From Kalaharituber pfeilii (Eukaryota > Ascomycota > Pezizomycetes > Pezizales > Pezizaceae), in contig WHUZ01000127.1 of NCBI GenBank assembly GCA_015179045.1, positions 62,001-126,000 of the forward strand: a stretch of DNA of 64,000 nucleotides, written 5' to 3'. This document shows, piece by piece, positions 21,149-30,949 of the stretch. How positions within the stretch are numbered: position 1 is the stretch's first letter; each line of letters starts with the position of its first letter. The notes under the pieces were generated by a model, which was given only the letters and a program-made list of their open reading frames with translations, had not been told where the DNA came from and did not search any database. Position numbers and translations under genes: made by a program.

Positions 21149-23683
21149 CTGTGTTTCACCACATCTCGACGCACACCACAATTCGACGCACTTTCTCACC
21201 AAAACTGCACAACTTCAACGCACGATATCTCAACAACTACAACTGTCCTGTACATCTGTTGGTATTTTATGATAGTAAAGAGGTCAAAGAGCTGTGCACA
21301 GTACTAATTATGAAATTTGAATATGTATCGTAAGGTTCAAAGTACATGTGAATGTAGTATAAATCTGAGCTCGGAAGACTCAGAATGGAATGTATCAATA
21401 CCAGAACGCAATTCTGATCATATTCATACTTTGAGTCTTCCATACCAACTATGACAGACGAAGAAATTATCCAAGAAGCTCTACAGGCATTGCAGGATGA
21501 TTCTGATGCCCAAAGTCTTCGCTATACTGTATTCCAATACAACCTACCGGAAGCAACCCTTCGCCACCGATTGCATGGACGAAACACCTTCACTGAGGGC
21601 AATAGTGGACGCAAATTACTTTCTCCTGCACAGATTCAAGTTGTAAAAGACTTGATCATTAGGAAAGACAAATGGGGATTTTCAGTGAATGCTGAATATA
21701 TCCGAGAAATTGTCACTAGCATTATCGGAAAAGAGCCTGGAAAGAATTGGGTTACTCGCTTTATAGCTAGTGAGCCTGAGTTGCAATCAGTGTACCAAAA
21801 GGCAAGGTGCAAAGAACGGCAGTTTGCTACAAATTATGAGACATTCAAGAGCTTTTTTGATTTGGTAAGTCTCTAATTATAATTTTGAAGGGGTTAAAGA
21901 TTAGCATTTCCAAATAGCTAGAATATGCTTGGTTAGAATATGATATGTGGCCGGAAAATATGTACAACATGGATGAAAAGGGTGTGCTACTAGGTATAGC
22001 AGCATCAATTAAGATTGTACGGTGGAAGAAAAATAAAAAAACGAGGTGGTAATACACAAGGTAAGAATTACTACTTTCGGTAATTATTGTGACGTCATAC
22101 TAATGATTGACAGATGGCAACCGTGAACTTGTTACTATCCTAGACTGTATTTCAGCTAAAGGCCGTGCATTACCTCCTTTGATTATCTACAAGGGGCTGC
22201 CTTGTATGTTGGCTGGATGCAGGGTGTGGAACTATCACGTAAAAGCTACTTCGCACATTCAAGTTCTGGATATACAAACGATGATCTCACCTATCAATGG
22301 CTAATCCGAGTGTTTCATCCACATACTATGGATATAGCAGCTGGCAAGTATCGTCTCTTGATACTCGATTATCACTCACATGTTACGTACCGGTTTCTTA
22401 AGTTTTGCTATGATAATGCTATCTTAGCACTTTGTTTGCCACCACATACGACTCATGCGCTTCAGCCTCTTGATGTTGGAGTGTTTGGTACATTGGCTAC
22501 CTACTATAAGTAAGAGATTTCAAAGGTATATAACACAAGTATGGGACGAATTAGTATTAACAAGGAAGCATTCTATTCTATCTTTACGAAGGCACGAGAT
22601 AGAGCATATGAGCCTAAGAATCTCAAACATTCATTCCGAGCCACTGGTATTCTACCATTCAATCCATACAAAGTATACCGCGAATATAACCTTACTCCTT
22701 CAAGTCAACAATCCGAACAATCAACCCCACCGCCACCTACTATTCCTACTCCAGTAACACCTAGCACACCTCGTACTCTTCGGCGGTACACTAAGAAAGT
22801 TCTTCAGGATCCGGATTGCCAGCCAGCCTATGAAGCTCTCAAATACTTCAGCCACTCGGCTGAAGCTGCCATGGCTCAACGAGATATTGCCCATGTTGAG
22901 TTAGAACATCTCCGGAGACTCCTACGCACCAAGAAGAAACAGCATCCACTTTCTCGCCACTCACTGAAAACAGCAGTTCTAATCGACAATGAGGATGCCC
23001 TTGAGGCTATCAGAGCTCGAGAGGCCTCAGTGGAAGCTAAGCAAAGGAAAAAGAAACTAAACGTCAGGGGAGGGAGGCAAAACGGCTAGCAAAAGCGACT
23101 GAAGCTCAAGCGAGTCAAAATACCCGAAAGAAGCGTCAACGAGCAGCTTCAGAAAGTGAAGACTCGAATACTGAGGCACTTGAGGAGGCCCAACCACGAG
23201 CGCGGAGGCAGGTAAAGAGGCGGCCATCACGGCAAGCAAAGGGGCAGGCACAGAAGCGAGTGAAACAGCAGATAGAGGATGAGGAGACAGGTCTAGATGC
23301 GGCAAGCTCTGATGAGGATGACGAGGCCTCAGAGAGTGAGAAGGATGCTCAACCACTAGCAAGGAGACCAGCAAACACTCAGGCACCACTACGGGGAAAG
23401 GGGCGGGCACAGGGGCGGGCAAGGAAGCAGATTGCAGAGAGGGCGGTTGATGTGGCGGATTCGGGTGAAGATGGGCAAGATGTCATCTCAGATACAGCAA
23501 GCGTTGCATCTGTAATTAATGTTCGAGCATGATAGAGATGTAGAATAGGTTAAGTAGTTTCACCTAGTAGCTCAGGGTCATGTAATTCCTTATTGTGGTT
23601 GAGATATCGTGCGTTGAAGTTGTGCAGTTTTGGTGAGAAAGTGCGTCGAATTGTGGTGTGCGTCGAGATGTGGTGAAACACAG
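21149..23683 (+). mobile_element. pogo/Fot-like DNA transposon 1
   Basis: TA duplications (21147-21148 and 23684-23685) flank inverted repeats of about 85-90 bp beginning CTGTGTTTCACCACATCTCG. Excision in silico restores KALYGLK of the Copia RT. It carries one transposase gene with two small introns and several shifts. It is younger than the Copia element. Confidence 0.95.
21451..23532 (+). pseudogene. pogo-like transposase 1
   Basis: The N-terminus (MTDEEIIQEALQALQDDSDA...YNLPEATLRHRLHGR) is the Psq/CENP-B-type helix-turn-helix. An HTH_Tnp_Tc5-like block follows (KDKWGFSVNAEYIREIVTSI, GKNWVTRFI). Introns appear at about 21868-21917 (GTAAGT...AATAG) and 22062-22111 (GTAAGA...GACAG). DDE residues: NMDEKGVLLG, LILDYHSHVT and HALQPLDVGVFG. 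There is a shift near 22200, and stops or shifts near 22512 and 23060. The C-terminal tail (LHRKARRQVKRR-like basic, then acidic EDEETGLDAASSDEDDEASE) runs to 23532. Confidence 0.85.
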
Positions 23684-23685
23684 TA

Positions 23686-24911
23686 TATGGTCTAAAGCAG
23701 GCTTCCAGAGCATGGTACTCAGATATTGATGCATATCTTACATCCATTTGCTTCACACGCTCTTCCGAAGATGCTAATCTATATATTATGGCTGATGAAA
23801 AGGTCTTTCTCTTGCTATGGGTTGATGATATCCTTATATTTGCTCCCAGGGAGAGTATAGCAGGTTCACGTGTCAAAGATCAACTCCAAAAGAAATACAA
23901 GATGACGCATCTTGGGCCAGCATGTTCATTGGCATCGAGATTACTCGAGATCGTGCCAAACGTACTATACATCTTCATCAAAGCAGATACACCACCTCTA
24001 TACTTGAGCATTTTGGTATGCAAAACAGCAAAGGATTATCGACACCCATGGAGGCCAATGTTCGTCTATCTGGCACCATAAATTCTTCACCTTTAGGCCC
24101 TGAGGATACTCGTACCTATCGGTCAATAGTTGGGAAGTTAATGTATGCCATGCTGGGAACACGACCTGATCTTGCCTATGCAGTATCAACTCTTGGACAA
24201 TTCAATGCATCCCCCTCTACTCTTCACATGGCTGCAGCAAAACGTACTCTACGATACCTACAGTACACCAAGCACTATGGCGTACTCTTTAATGGTCATA
24301 AACATAAAGAGCTTACTGGTCATGCCTACAGGCAACCAATAGGGTACAGTGATTCAGACTGGGCCGGAAATCTTGACACCCGACGGTCTACATCCGGGTA
24401 TGTGTTTATTTTAATGGGCGCAGCAATTTCGTGGAAGTCTCGAAAGCAACCTACAGTTGCACTTTCTACGACTGAAGCTGAATACATGGCCATTACAGAG
24501 GCCTGTAAAGAGTCGATATGGTTACGACGACTATACAATGAACTCCAAGATAAAAAAGAAAGTCAATCTCAGGTTATAAGAGTAGACAATCAGGGTGCTA
24601 TGAAGCTTGCAAAGAATCCTAAGTTCCATGATCGAACAAAGCATATAGCCATTCGACATCACTTTATCCGAGAAGCTATTCAACAAGGAACCATCATTTT
24701 GGACTACATTGCAACAGCCGACAATACAGCTGATGTGTTGACAAAAGGACTGCCACGTGAACAACATGAGAAGCATACAAAGGATATGGGATTAATAGTG
24801 CTATCCGGTACAGCATTCTCTCCCATGATATGCATTTTTTCCTACGGGTTTTTTGCCATGGTGGATGCAGCAGGCGTCGAGAGTTTTAATAGGCTGCAGG
24901 GCTGTATATAA
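23686..24911 (+). pseudogene. Copia RT C-terminus and RNase H
   Basis: It continues from YGLKQASRAWYSDIDAYLTS to the catalytic box LLLWVDDILIFAP (WVDD in place of the commoner YVDD). A frameshift near 23910 leads to MFIGIEITRDRAKRTIHLHQ. RNase H motifs are YSDSDWAGNLDTRRSTSGYV, STTEAEYMAITEACKE, VIRVDNQGAMKLAKNP and TKHIAIRHHFIREAI. The frame ends at 24911, about 80 bp before the 3' LTR. Confidence 0.9.
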
Positions 24912-24980
24912 TATCTCGTTTGAGTGGGAGTTATTTATTTTTTGATTGAAAGCATCTGTTTGAATGTGCGAGCATACGGT

Positions 24981-24990
24981 TGAGTGGGAG
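24981..24990 (+). other. Copia polypurine tract
   Basis: TGAGTGGGAG lies directly before the 3' LTR start, in the position of the plus-strand primer. Confidence 0.7.
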
Positions 24991-25069
24991 TGTTGAAGAT
25001 TATGCGACACACAAGAACCGAGATTATGAACCGAGATTATGGTATAAGGTTATTCCATGTGATGAGGAA

Positions 25070-25102
<33 letters not shown>

Positions 25103-25330
25103 CACGTGACCCTGCTTGTAGCTGTTCGCCATGACAGGGCGTGATGAGGAATCTAAGTTGTGGATACGTGTTGTGATAATGGGCAACCTTAATACTCGCA
25201 CAATTTGCTTAGCAGCTCATGTCTATAAATAGGTGGATATTAGGAGCACATATCGCACATCTAATACACAAGTCATAAGAGTGAACAATACTATACGAAG
25301 TCTAATACATAATTCTAGATATTTTCTTCA
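24991..25330 (+). repeat. Copia 3' LTR (with insertion)
   Basis: It matches the 5' LTR apart from an 82-bp gain caused by the tail-B insertion and its TSD, plus a few point differences (for example GGATATT against GGATGTT). Confidence 0.9.
25073..25140 (-). mobile_element. Tail-B micro-insertion in the Copia 3' LTR
   Basis: The TSD GTGATGAGGAATCT (25059-25072 and 25141-25154) flanks poly(T) and reversed tail B only. The 5' LTR shows the empty site. Confidence 0.95.
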
Positions 25331-25394
25331 ATTGGATTAGGTGGTCTGGTGGCGTGGTGGATAATGATGTGAACATGGGTGTGAACATGGGTTG

Positions 25395-25497
25395 TATGTA
25401 CTAGTAGATTAGCGGATGCTTTAAATCTATATCTGGCTAGCGTCTTTTATCCCTACTTCCATCCAGTCAGAAAAGTGACTGGATGGAGACATTCCGG
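25395..25497 (-). repeat. MULE right inverted repeat
   Basis: It is the mirror of 8236-8324 plus 14740-14753, including the hairpin around CCATCCAGTCA at 25459-25486. It preserves the uninterrupted target of the Helitron. Confidence 0.85.
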
Positions 25498-26465
25498 GGT
25501 TTCCACACGAGGGGAATTCAATACCGGCACCCTTGGTGCTACGGGTGGTGCCAAGTTGGGGCGCGATGCATGCGACGGTGTGGCCAACGACGGACCTATA
25601 GGTGATGTCAAGTTGAGGCGAGATGCATGTGAGGCTGAGGCTAGCGATGGAGCTGTGGGTGGTGCAAAGTTGGAACGGGATGCATATGATGCTGAGGCCA
25701 ATGGTACACTTGTAGGTGATGCCAAGTTGGGACGAGAAGCATGCGATGTTGCAGCCAACGATGGGCCTTGCTTTCTCGCTGATGTGCGCTTTTGCTTTTT
25801 GGACTTTGTCTTCACTGGCCCAAGTTTCCCCTTCCATTCTGGCTGCCTGATCAGTATCTCCCTCCGCAGCTGCAAGAATGCATCCGGATCCAGCACTGCC
25901 GTACCATAAGCTAGCGGCGAAAGGGCGGTAGTCGGCACTCTGACAGGTCTTGAGGCATCCACGTATGACCTCTTGGAGAAAGGCGAGCCATGGATGATGA
26001 TGACCTTCAGACCCCCCTCGCGATCGTTATCGATGAGCGGATCTGGGGGGTCGAAGTAAAGAGGGAGGAATTTGAACCGTATTTTAGGATCCCGGAATTT
26101 TGTCTCCAGAGGTGTGTTTCCAAAGGACGTGATCTAGGGCATGAGGTTAGCGATAGAGATGACTTGAATTATCGTATTCCAAGACCAACGAATAATATAT
26201 TACTCCCCACTCGTTCCTGCGTTTAAATTTCCTTAAATGTTGTGGCGCTTCCGGATCCATCATTTTCTTTCCGCATCCAGACTAGGCCAACGCTAAAATG
26301 GAGAAAGATTTAAGTACATACCCCACAAATCACGATCTTTCCTTTCTTAACCCCACCAACAACAACCACTACCGGATGCTCCAACTGGCCAGGGTCAACA
26401 CCATCAATAGTTTGACCGGACCGGAGCCATAATATATCACCGGGATCTGGAATAATAGGAGCCAT
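25453..26465 (-). CDS. Two-exon host gene truncated by the MULE
   Basis: Exon 1 is 26465-26322 (ATG, 48 codons: MAPIIPDPGDILWLRSGQTI ... VVVVVGGVKKGKIVICG). The intron is 26321-26134 (188 nt; GTATGT donor, CTAAC 14 nt before the CCTAG acceptor). Exon 2 starts at 26133 in phase with ITSFGNTPLETKFRDPKIRF and LPLYFDPPDPLID. A basic KTKSKKQKRTSARKQ stretch follows, then four imperfect repeats of about 24 residues built on ASRPNLASPT. The reading enters the MULE inverted repeat at about 25497 and stops at 25453 with MULE-encoded residues. Without the MULE it would end about ten residues later (PEYCICKIGHS-stop). The PGDILWL...HPVVVV...ITSFGN pattern resembles a conserved fungal family of unknown role; no function is assigned. 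Confidence 0.7.
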
Positions 26466-26948
26466 AAGAGGTCCTAAAGTTGTACGGGATTATAGTTTCG
26501 GTTCAGGTCTGTCGTCACAGGGCTGGTTCTTCCGTGTGTCCTGAGATACGTTTTCCCCTATTCAGAAAGAATCCCAGGAACAAAATCAAACTGGTGTAAC
26601 TGTGCCGCAATTTGAACCTTCGCCCGCACACTTGTCGAAAAAACCGCCGATTGAGGGTCGAGTCCCTCATTTTATAAATTTTAGAACGAGAGCAAAGCGC
26701 AGCCCTCTATAGTTATAGGGTAAAGCTCTTGCTCACCCGGCAAGGGTCGGTTACTACGAGTCTCCGCAATCTTAAGATGTACTACGCCTCATAAAACCTG
26801 CTCGAGCATAAAGCGTCAGGAGGAACACTGGCCAATCGAAATTCCGCTGCCCCCACTTCGGGCCGCGCGATCAGTGTGACAAAGAAGTTTTGTGTGCCAT
26901 AGGTTGCGCGTTAAAAGCGGCTGACTGCGTGGATAGCCGGCACTGTAA
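26466..26948. other. Upstream region, no gene seen
   Basis: It probably includes the promoter of the minus-strand gene ending at 26465. A T-arm-like hairpin (TGAGGG/CCCTCA near 26653) has a six-base loop and no other tRNA arms. Confidence 0.35.
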
Positions 26949-27005
26949 TTTTTTTTTTTCTTTTTTATATCATTACTCGCATGCCGCCCTCTGGGCTATG
27001 GCGAG
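26949..27005 (-). mobile_element. Tail-A micro-insertion upstream of the methyltransferase
   Basis: The TSD GCCGGCACTGTAA is at 26936-26948 and 27006-27018. The 57-bp insert is poly(T) plus reversed tail A. It lies about 45 bp before the methyltransferase reading frame. Confidence 0.95.
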
Positions 27006-27049
27006 GCCGGCACTGTAAGCAAACAATGGACTGATCATCCAGTTGTGTT

Positions 27050-27502
27050 GTGCGTCATGGCTTTGTTGGCAGTCTCAACCGTTTTGTTTTGAGGCATTGC
27101 GTCTGGTTTGGGTATCATTGCGCCGCAATGTCGTGGTTGCAATTGAGGGAATGGCTGGGCATCAATTGGAATGCGGATGTGAAGGTTCTGGATTATGCGT
27201 GTGGCGGAGGAGTGATGTCTCGCGTACGTAGATTCCAAAGAGTGACGACGATTTCTCGCAATTGCTAACCACCCCTGGTTGACCTTTTCAGGTTCTTGCA
27301 CCATATGCGTCTAAGCTTGTCGGCATTGATATTTCCGAGAACATGATCGCCGAGTACAACAAATTCGCCACCATCCAGAACCTGCCTCCGCACATCATGC
27401 ACGCGTACCACGGGACCCTAATCGACCCCGCGGATCCCAATCCCTTGCAATTCTCCAGCCCCGAGTTCTCCGACTTCGACCTCGTAGTTGTGAGCATGGC
27501 AC

Positions 27503-27533
<31 letters not shown>

Positions 27534-27853
27534 CATTACTCGCATGCCGCCTGAAAGGCTATGGCGAGGTTTAAGTAAGTACATATAGGTGAGAAAATAG
27601 GAAATATTAAAGTAACACAGGCGTGAGCATGGCACTGCACCACTTCGCGGACCCAGCATACAGTCTGCAGAAGCTGGCCGAGCGCGTCAAGTCTGGCGGC
27701 GTGCTGCTCGTCGTGGACAACACGGACAAAGCTGGCGGTCTTGCGCACAAACATGCCATGGAGGGGACCATCTCCAAGTCGGGATTCACGCGGGAGGAGA
27801 CGAAGGAGATGTTTGAGAAGCCGCACAGTGTAGTCCTGCGGCGATTGCAGTGA
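27050..27853 (+). pseudogene. SAM-dependent methyltransferase, insertionally broken
   Basis: Exons 27050-27223 and 27292 onward flank a 68-nt intron (GTACGT donor, CTAAC, TTTCAG acceptor). The class I fold shows motif I VKVLDYACGGGVMSR, then VLAPYASKLVGIDISENMIA, a post-I HAYHGTLIDPADP, FDLVVVSMALHHFADPAYSL and KSGGVLLVVDNTDKAGG, ending HSVVLRRLQ. The order and spacing fit type 11/UbiE-like small-molecule methyltransferases of fungi; the substrate is unknown. A 119-bp tail-A insertion plus a 14-bp TSD splits VVVSMA from LHHFADP and shifts the frame by 133 nt. The N-terminus is uncertain: residues upstream of MRHGFVGSLNRF are out of frame (KQWTDHPVV in another frame). Confidence 0.8.
27504..27622 (-). 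mobile_element. LINE-A tail insertion in the methyltransferase gene
   Basis: The TSD GTGAGCATGGCACT is at 27490-27503 and 27623-27636. The insert has poly(T), reversed tail A with loop TGAAA, and about 55 bp of 3' UTR. The duplicated target lets the original codons be read exactly across the site. Confidence 0.95.
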
Positions 27854-27857
27854 TGCA

Positions 27858-28426
27858 CCCTGAGTTACCAACTCGTCAATTGCGCTTCCGTCTCCAGTCA
27901 GGGTCACAGTCAACTCCAGAGCTGTTCTTCCTGTGATCCTATCAACAGCGTCAATATTAGCACCATGTTCAAGAAGCAATCGGATAACATCAGCTGGTGC
28001 AACAGCAAGGACAGCACAGTGTAATAGAAGAATTGTGTCCTCAGGCTCTTCAGGATCGGCAATATGTGTGTTAACATCCACCCCAAGAACTTTCATACGC
28101 TCCAGAATCGACTCTAAGATTGCTCTGTCCAAGGTCTCTACAGCTGCTTCCGCCAAGGTCATGTCTTTCAACTCCCATACGCCCGCCTCCAACAAGGACT
28201 GAACAATTCGGAACTTGCATTCTGCGCAGTCGTCGCGTTGCTGGATCATTTGCAATATTTCTTTTTTTGATTCCTGCGCACCGAAACGCGCTCCACGACG
28301 AATAAGTGCGTCAAGGATAAAGGTGGAGATGTAAAGGGAACAGCTTTTAAGGACGCGAGATAACACCGTTAAGCCCGCAGCATAATGACGACTCTCTTCA
28401 TTAATATCACAATCCCCATCCTTCAA
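27858..28426 (-). pseudogene. Ankyrin-repeat protein fragment
   Basis: The minus-strand frame contains LDALIRRGARFG, VQSLLEAGVWELKDMTLAEA and a good ankyrin unit, TILLLHCAVLAVAPADVIRL followed by LLEHGANIDAVDRITGRTALEL. The reading has no start ATG; it is cut at about 28430 by unrelated repeat DNA. At its other end the frame runs on antisense through the methyltransferase exon, which is surely not its real C-terminus. It is therefore an internal fragment of a larger ankyrin gene, lying tail to tail with the methyltransferase stop only a few bases away. Confidence 0.65.
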
Positions 28427-28868
28427 AATCCCTATTCGGACTGATCACCCGTTAGGCTTGGCGGAAGGGTCTTTGTCTTCCGAATAGGGTAGTGCTAAGG
28501 AAGTGTGTGTCATTGTTGATTGTAAGGTCTTTGTACCTGGCACTCGGTTTATGAAGCTAATATGGGCACATGCACTAGTACATGTTATTATCTTGCGTCT
28601 GTACTACTTCTTGCATGTTTCCGTTATGTTTACCTGTTAATACAGGTATTGGCATTGATAAGGAATTGCCACGTTGTCAGTCCTTTGTTCATTTGTTGGC
28701 TAGTCATGTATGACGGGCTTAATCTATATAAACCCTAGCTCATAGCATAGTTAGAAGAATCAAGACACAAGCGGTGTTCTAAGTTCTCTATAACTCTGAA
28801 ACCTATCGTTTCTTTATTACGCCCGGGAACCGCTCCGCTCCGCTACGCGACCCACGCCGAGTAGAGCC
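28427..28868. repeat. Unassigned repeat-like DNA, possible LTR
   Basis: An inverted pair CCCTATTCGGA/TCCGAATAGGG (28430-28490) opens this block. It also has CTATATAAACCCTAGC (about 28725), a TATA-like promoter, and a short leader to 28820. This layout resembles a solo LTR, but I found no matching TSD. Confidence 0.3.
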
Positions 28869-29005
28869 TTTCCGACCCGCCCTATATACGCCTCCATAGC
28901 CTTTCCGGCCCGCAGCATATACACCTCCGTAGCAATTTCGGCCCGCAGCATATACACCTCCGTAGCCATTCCGGCCCGCCGTATACACACCTCCGTAGCC
29001 GTAAC
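28869..29005. repeat. Minisatellite of about 33-36 bp units
   Basis: About four imperfect copies carry GGCCCGCAGCATATACACC followed by TCCGTAGC. On the minus strand they would read YGGVYAAGRN-like repeats, but nothing suggests translation. Confidence 0.7.
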
Positions 29006-29794
29006 ATCCAGTACCTTCCAGCGCCCACCGGAGGTTAGCCCCTCACGCCCGTAACAGTTAAATATTGCACAGTATGATGGCATACGGTATAGGAATGCTG
29101 AGCCTCAGTTGCGAGGTGTTCAGATGCTGGGCATAGTTAGAAGTATCATATATTAGAACACACTAACACATGGGACGTAAGTATCTAATTATGATGATGC
29201 AGCACCTACACATTTTCATTATTTCTGATGAAGCCACCATGATGTTATGTTCAGAAGATGGGTAATTCTGTACAACTACCTTAGTTATGGCCTTGCAAAG
29301 GGGTATGACGAGTAGTCAAAGGAAGAGAGAAGATTAGAAACTAGATAGGTATTGAGCTATAATATATAAACAGTATGATCAATTCCAGAATACTTCTATG
29401 AGCTCTTGTATTCACTTCCTCCTAGTAAACTTGCTCAGCTCTTATTCATTGACTATTTTATGTTCGCACACATGAAATAAATTATAAAAGTCAAGTCAGA
29501 TATACTCAAAATTGAGATACCTAAGCTTTCTTTCCAGAAAAGAATATGTAAAGCATATTATTCATGTTTGTGTTGATGGCAAGGTGTGATCGTTGCTAGT
29601 CTGCCCCCTGATCGTTGCCCTGATCATTGCCCTGATCGTTACGGGGGTCCGACTTAATCTCCAGGCGTTATATACATAATTAAGACACCAATACCAAAGA
29701 TTGATTACATAACACATATGCTAAGACGCTTCAGAAGCAATGTACTTATGTGTTAAACGCCCAGTTCAAGGCTAGGCAAGTATATATTGCCAGA
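29006..29794. other. AT-rich non-coding DNA
   Basis: It contains a triplicated CTGATCGTTGCC motif (29585-29640). About 29045-29230 resembles 38160-38450 (AACAC or ACTAACGCATGGGACGTA and flanks), a second dispersed repeat. No gene. Confidence 0.4.
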
Positions 29795-30538
29795 TTTTTG
29801 GTTTTCGTTATAGCAAGGTTTGGTTATAGAATATTGTAGCAAGATTAGTCATGTCCTCAGCAGCTGAATTTAGAAGCCCGAGTACCTAAGGAGTTTATGG
29901 CAAGAGATTTTAACTCTGTAATTTGCCCTGCCATAGCGAACAGCTGCAAGCGGGGTCACGAGAAAGAAAAAAAAAAAAAAAAAAACTCTGTGATTTTCCT
30001 CCTTATGGAAATAACCAGAGTAGGAAAAAATGAGAGTACAAAATTGAGAGTACAGAAGTATTGATCAGGTATGCAGATGCAAAAATCAATCATGTTGTTG
30101 AAGCAAAATTACCTACAAAGCTGAACCTCAGGCTAGAAAAGCAGCAACTATGCAAAAAGAAGACTGGAGCTACAAAAACAAAAAGAAACCCTAGACCCAG
30201 TTCAAAAGCATTTCACAATGAATTCAGTACGAGTACAATCCAAGCACACCCTTTTGTGTGGAATTGGGCCAAAACTAACTAGAGAGTTTCTAGTTGTGCA
30301 ATTGGGTGGTTCTTAATTAGTCATGTATTCCACTAGCCAATTTTCGTTATAGCAAGAATTATTTGGATGCAGACAAAGAAATAACTTTCACTCAGACTAA
30401 TTTTCGTTTCGTTATCATATTTGGTGGATTTTCGTTATAGCAGGAGCTGTTTGAGTGCGAACGGAATAATGGCTCCGTTCAATTTTCGGTATAGCAAGGT
30501 TTTCGCTATAGCGAGTTTCGTTATAGCAAGGGTAGACT
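29795..30538. repeat. Decayed pogo-like MITE with reiterated terminal motif
   Basis: TTTTCGTTATAGCAAG and close variants occur at least six times (29803, about 30345, 30430, 30480, 30500, 30515). The right end reads GCAAGGGTAGACTG followed by TA, the form of a pogo/Tigger-type terminal inverted repeat. I cannot place the left terminus with confidence. It is interrupted by a tail-B micro-insertion. Confidence 0.5.
29925..29983 (+). mobile_element. Tail-B micro-insertion
   Basis: The TSD AACTCTGTAATTT (29912-29924) returns as AACTCTGTGATTT (29984-29996). The insert is tail B plus A(n), 59 bp. Confidence 0.9.
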
Positions 30539-30949
30539 GTAGTCTTTTTTTTTTTTTTTCCTTTGTTAATCACATATGGTTGGGGACATGTGTACTCGGA
30601 TCAAATTTCGCATCAACTTCAACACTCAAATCACAACTAAAATAAATAGATAAAATTAGTTTCATGCTATACGATGATAAATTAGTGAATGAAAAATAAT
30701 TCTATAGAGCGATATCTATTTAATTAATTTTTTGTACTGGTGATTTGACAGTCAAAGATGAGCAGTTTTATATGGGAATCGGTCAAATTGTCCACCTTTA
30801 GTAACTACTAAATATAGTATAGTATAAACCAACCTAACCAGAAAAGGAAGTACGCTAACCTAAAATAGAATAGTATATACATATACCCTATACATATCCC
30901 TTCTACCACTTCGTTTTATCTGGTACTTGTCTATGACCTTTATATATAT
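30539..30949. other. AT-rich, no gene seen
   Basis: There is a T(15) run at about 30544, but no hairpin tail follows it. Confidence 0.4.

Larger units (their letters stand above)
17465..25330 (+). mobile_element. Ty1/Copia LTR retrotransposon, nearly complete
   Basis: LTRs (TGTTGAAG...TTCTTCA) lie at 17465-17721 and 24991-25330. The 5-bp TSD is ATTGG at 17460-17464 and 25331-25335. The internal order is gag, protease, integrase, reverse transcriptase, RNase H, which is Copia order. The coding region is broken by frameshifts, a tail-A micro-insertion (20298) and a pogo-like element (21149-23683); the 3' LTR holds a tail-B insertion. I see about eight substitutions or indels between the LTRs besides that insertion, so integration is fairly recent. 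Confidence 0.95.
8236..25497. mobile_element. MULE-type DNA transposon, filled by nested insertions
   Basis: Inverted repeats of about 105 bp end the unit. The left one is 8236-8324 continued at 14740-14753 after the Helitron; the right one is 25395-25497. Both start CCGGAATGTCTCCATCCAG and include a perfect hairpin, CCATCCAGTCA with its complement. Removing the Helitron (8325-14739) and the Copia element (17465-25330 plus one ATTGG) leaves a compact element of about 3 kb with one transposase gene. MULEs usually make 8-10 bp TSDs. Here only CCGG is common to both flanks, so the exact ends or target duplication are unsure. Confidence 0.75.

Noticed and set aside
8236..25497. Giant Starship-like element
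   Set aside because: No tyrosine recombinase or cargo genes; the inverted ends and FAR1/MULE transposase explain the unit as a MULE with nested insertions.
26640..26720. T-arm-like hairpin suggesting a tRNA
   Set aside because: The loop has six bases and no anticodon arm, D arm or acceptor stem pairs around it.
27536..27857. C-terminal 100 residues of the ankyrin reading frame
   Set aside because: They are the exact antisense of the methyltransferase exon and of the tail-A insertion, so they are not real coding sequence.
28803..29083. YGGVYAAGR repeat protein on the minus strand
   Set aside because: It arises from a 33-36 bp minisatellite; there is no start context, and two frames are equally open.
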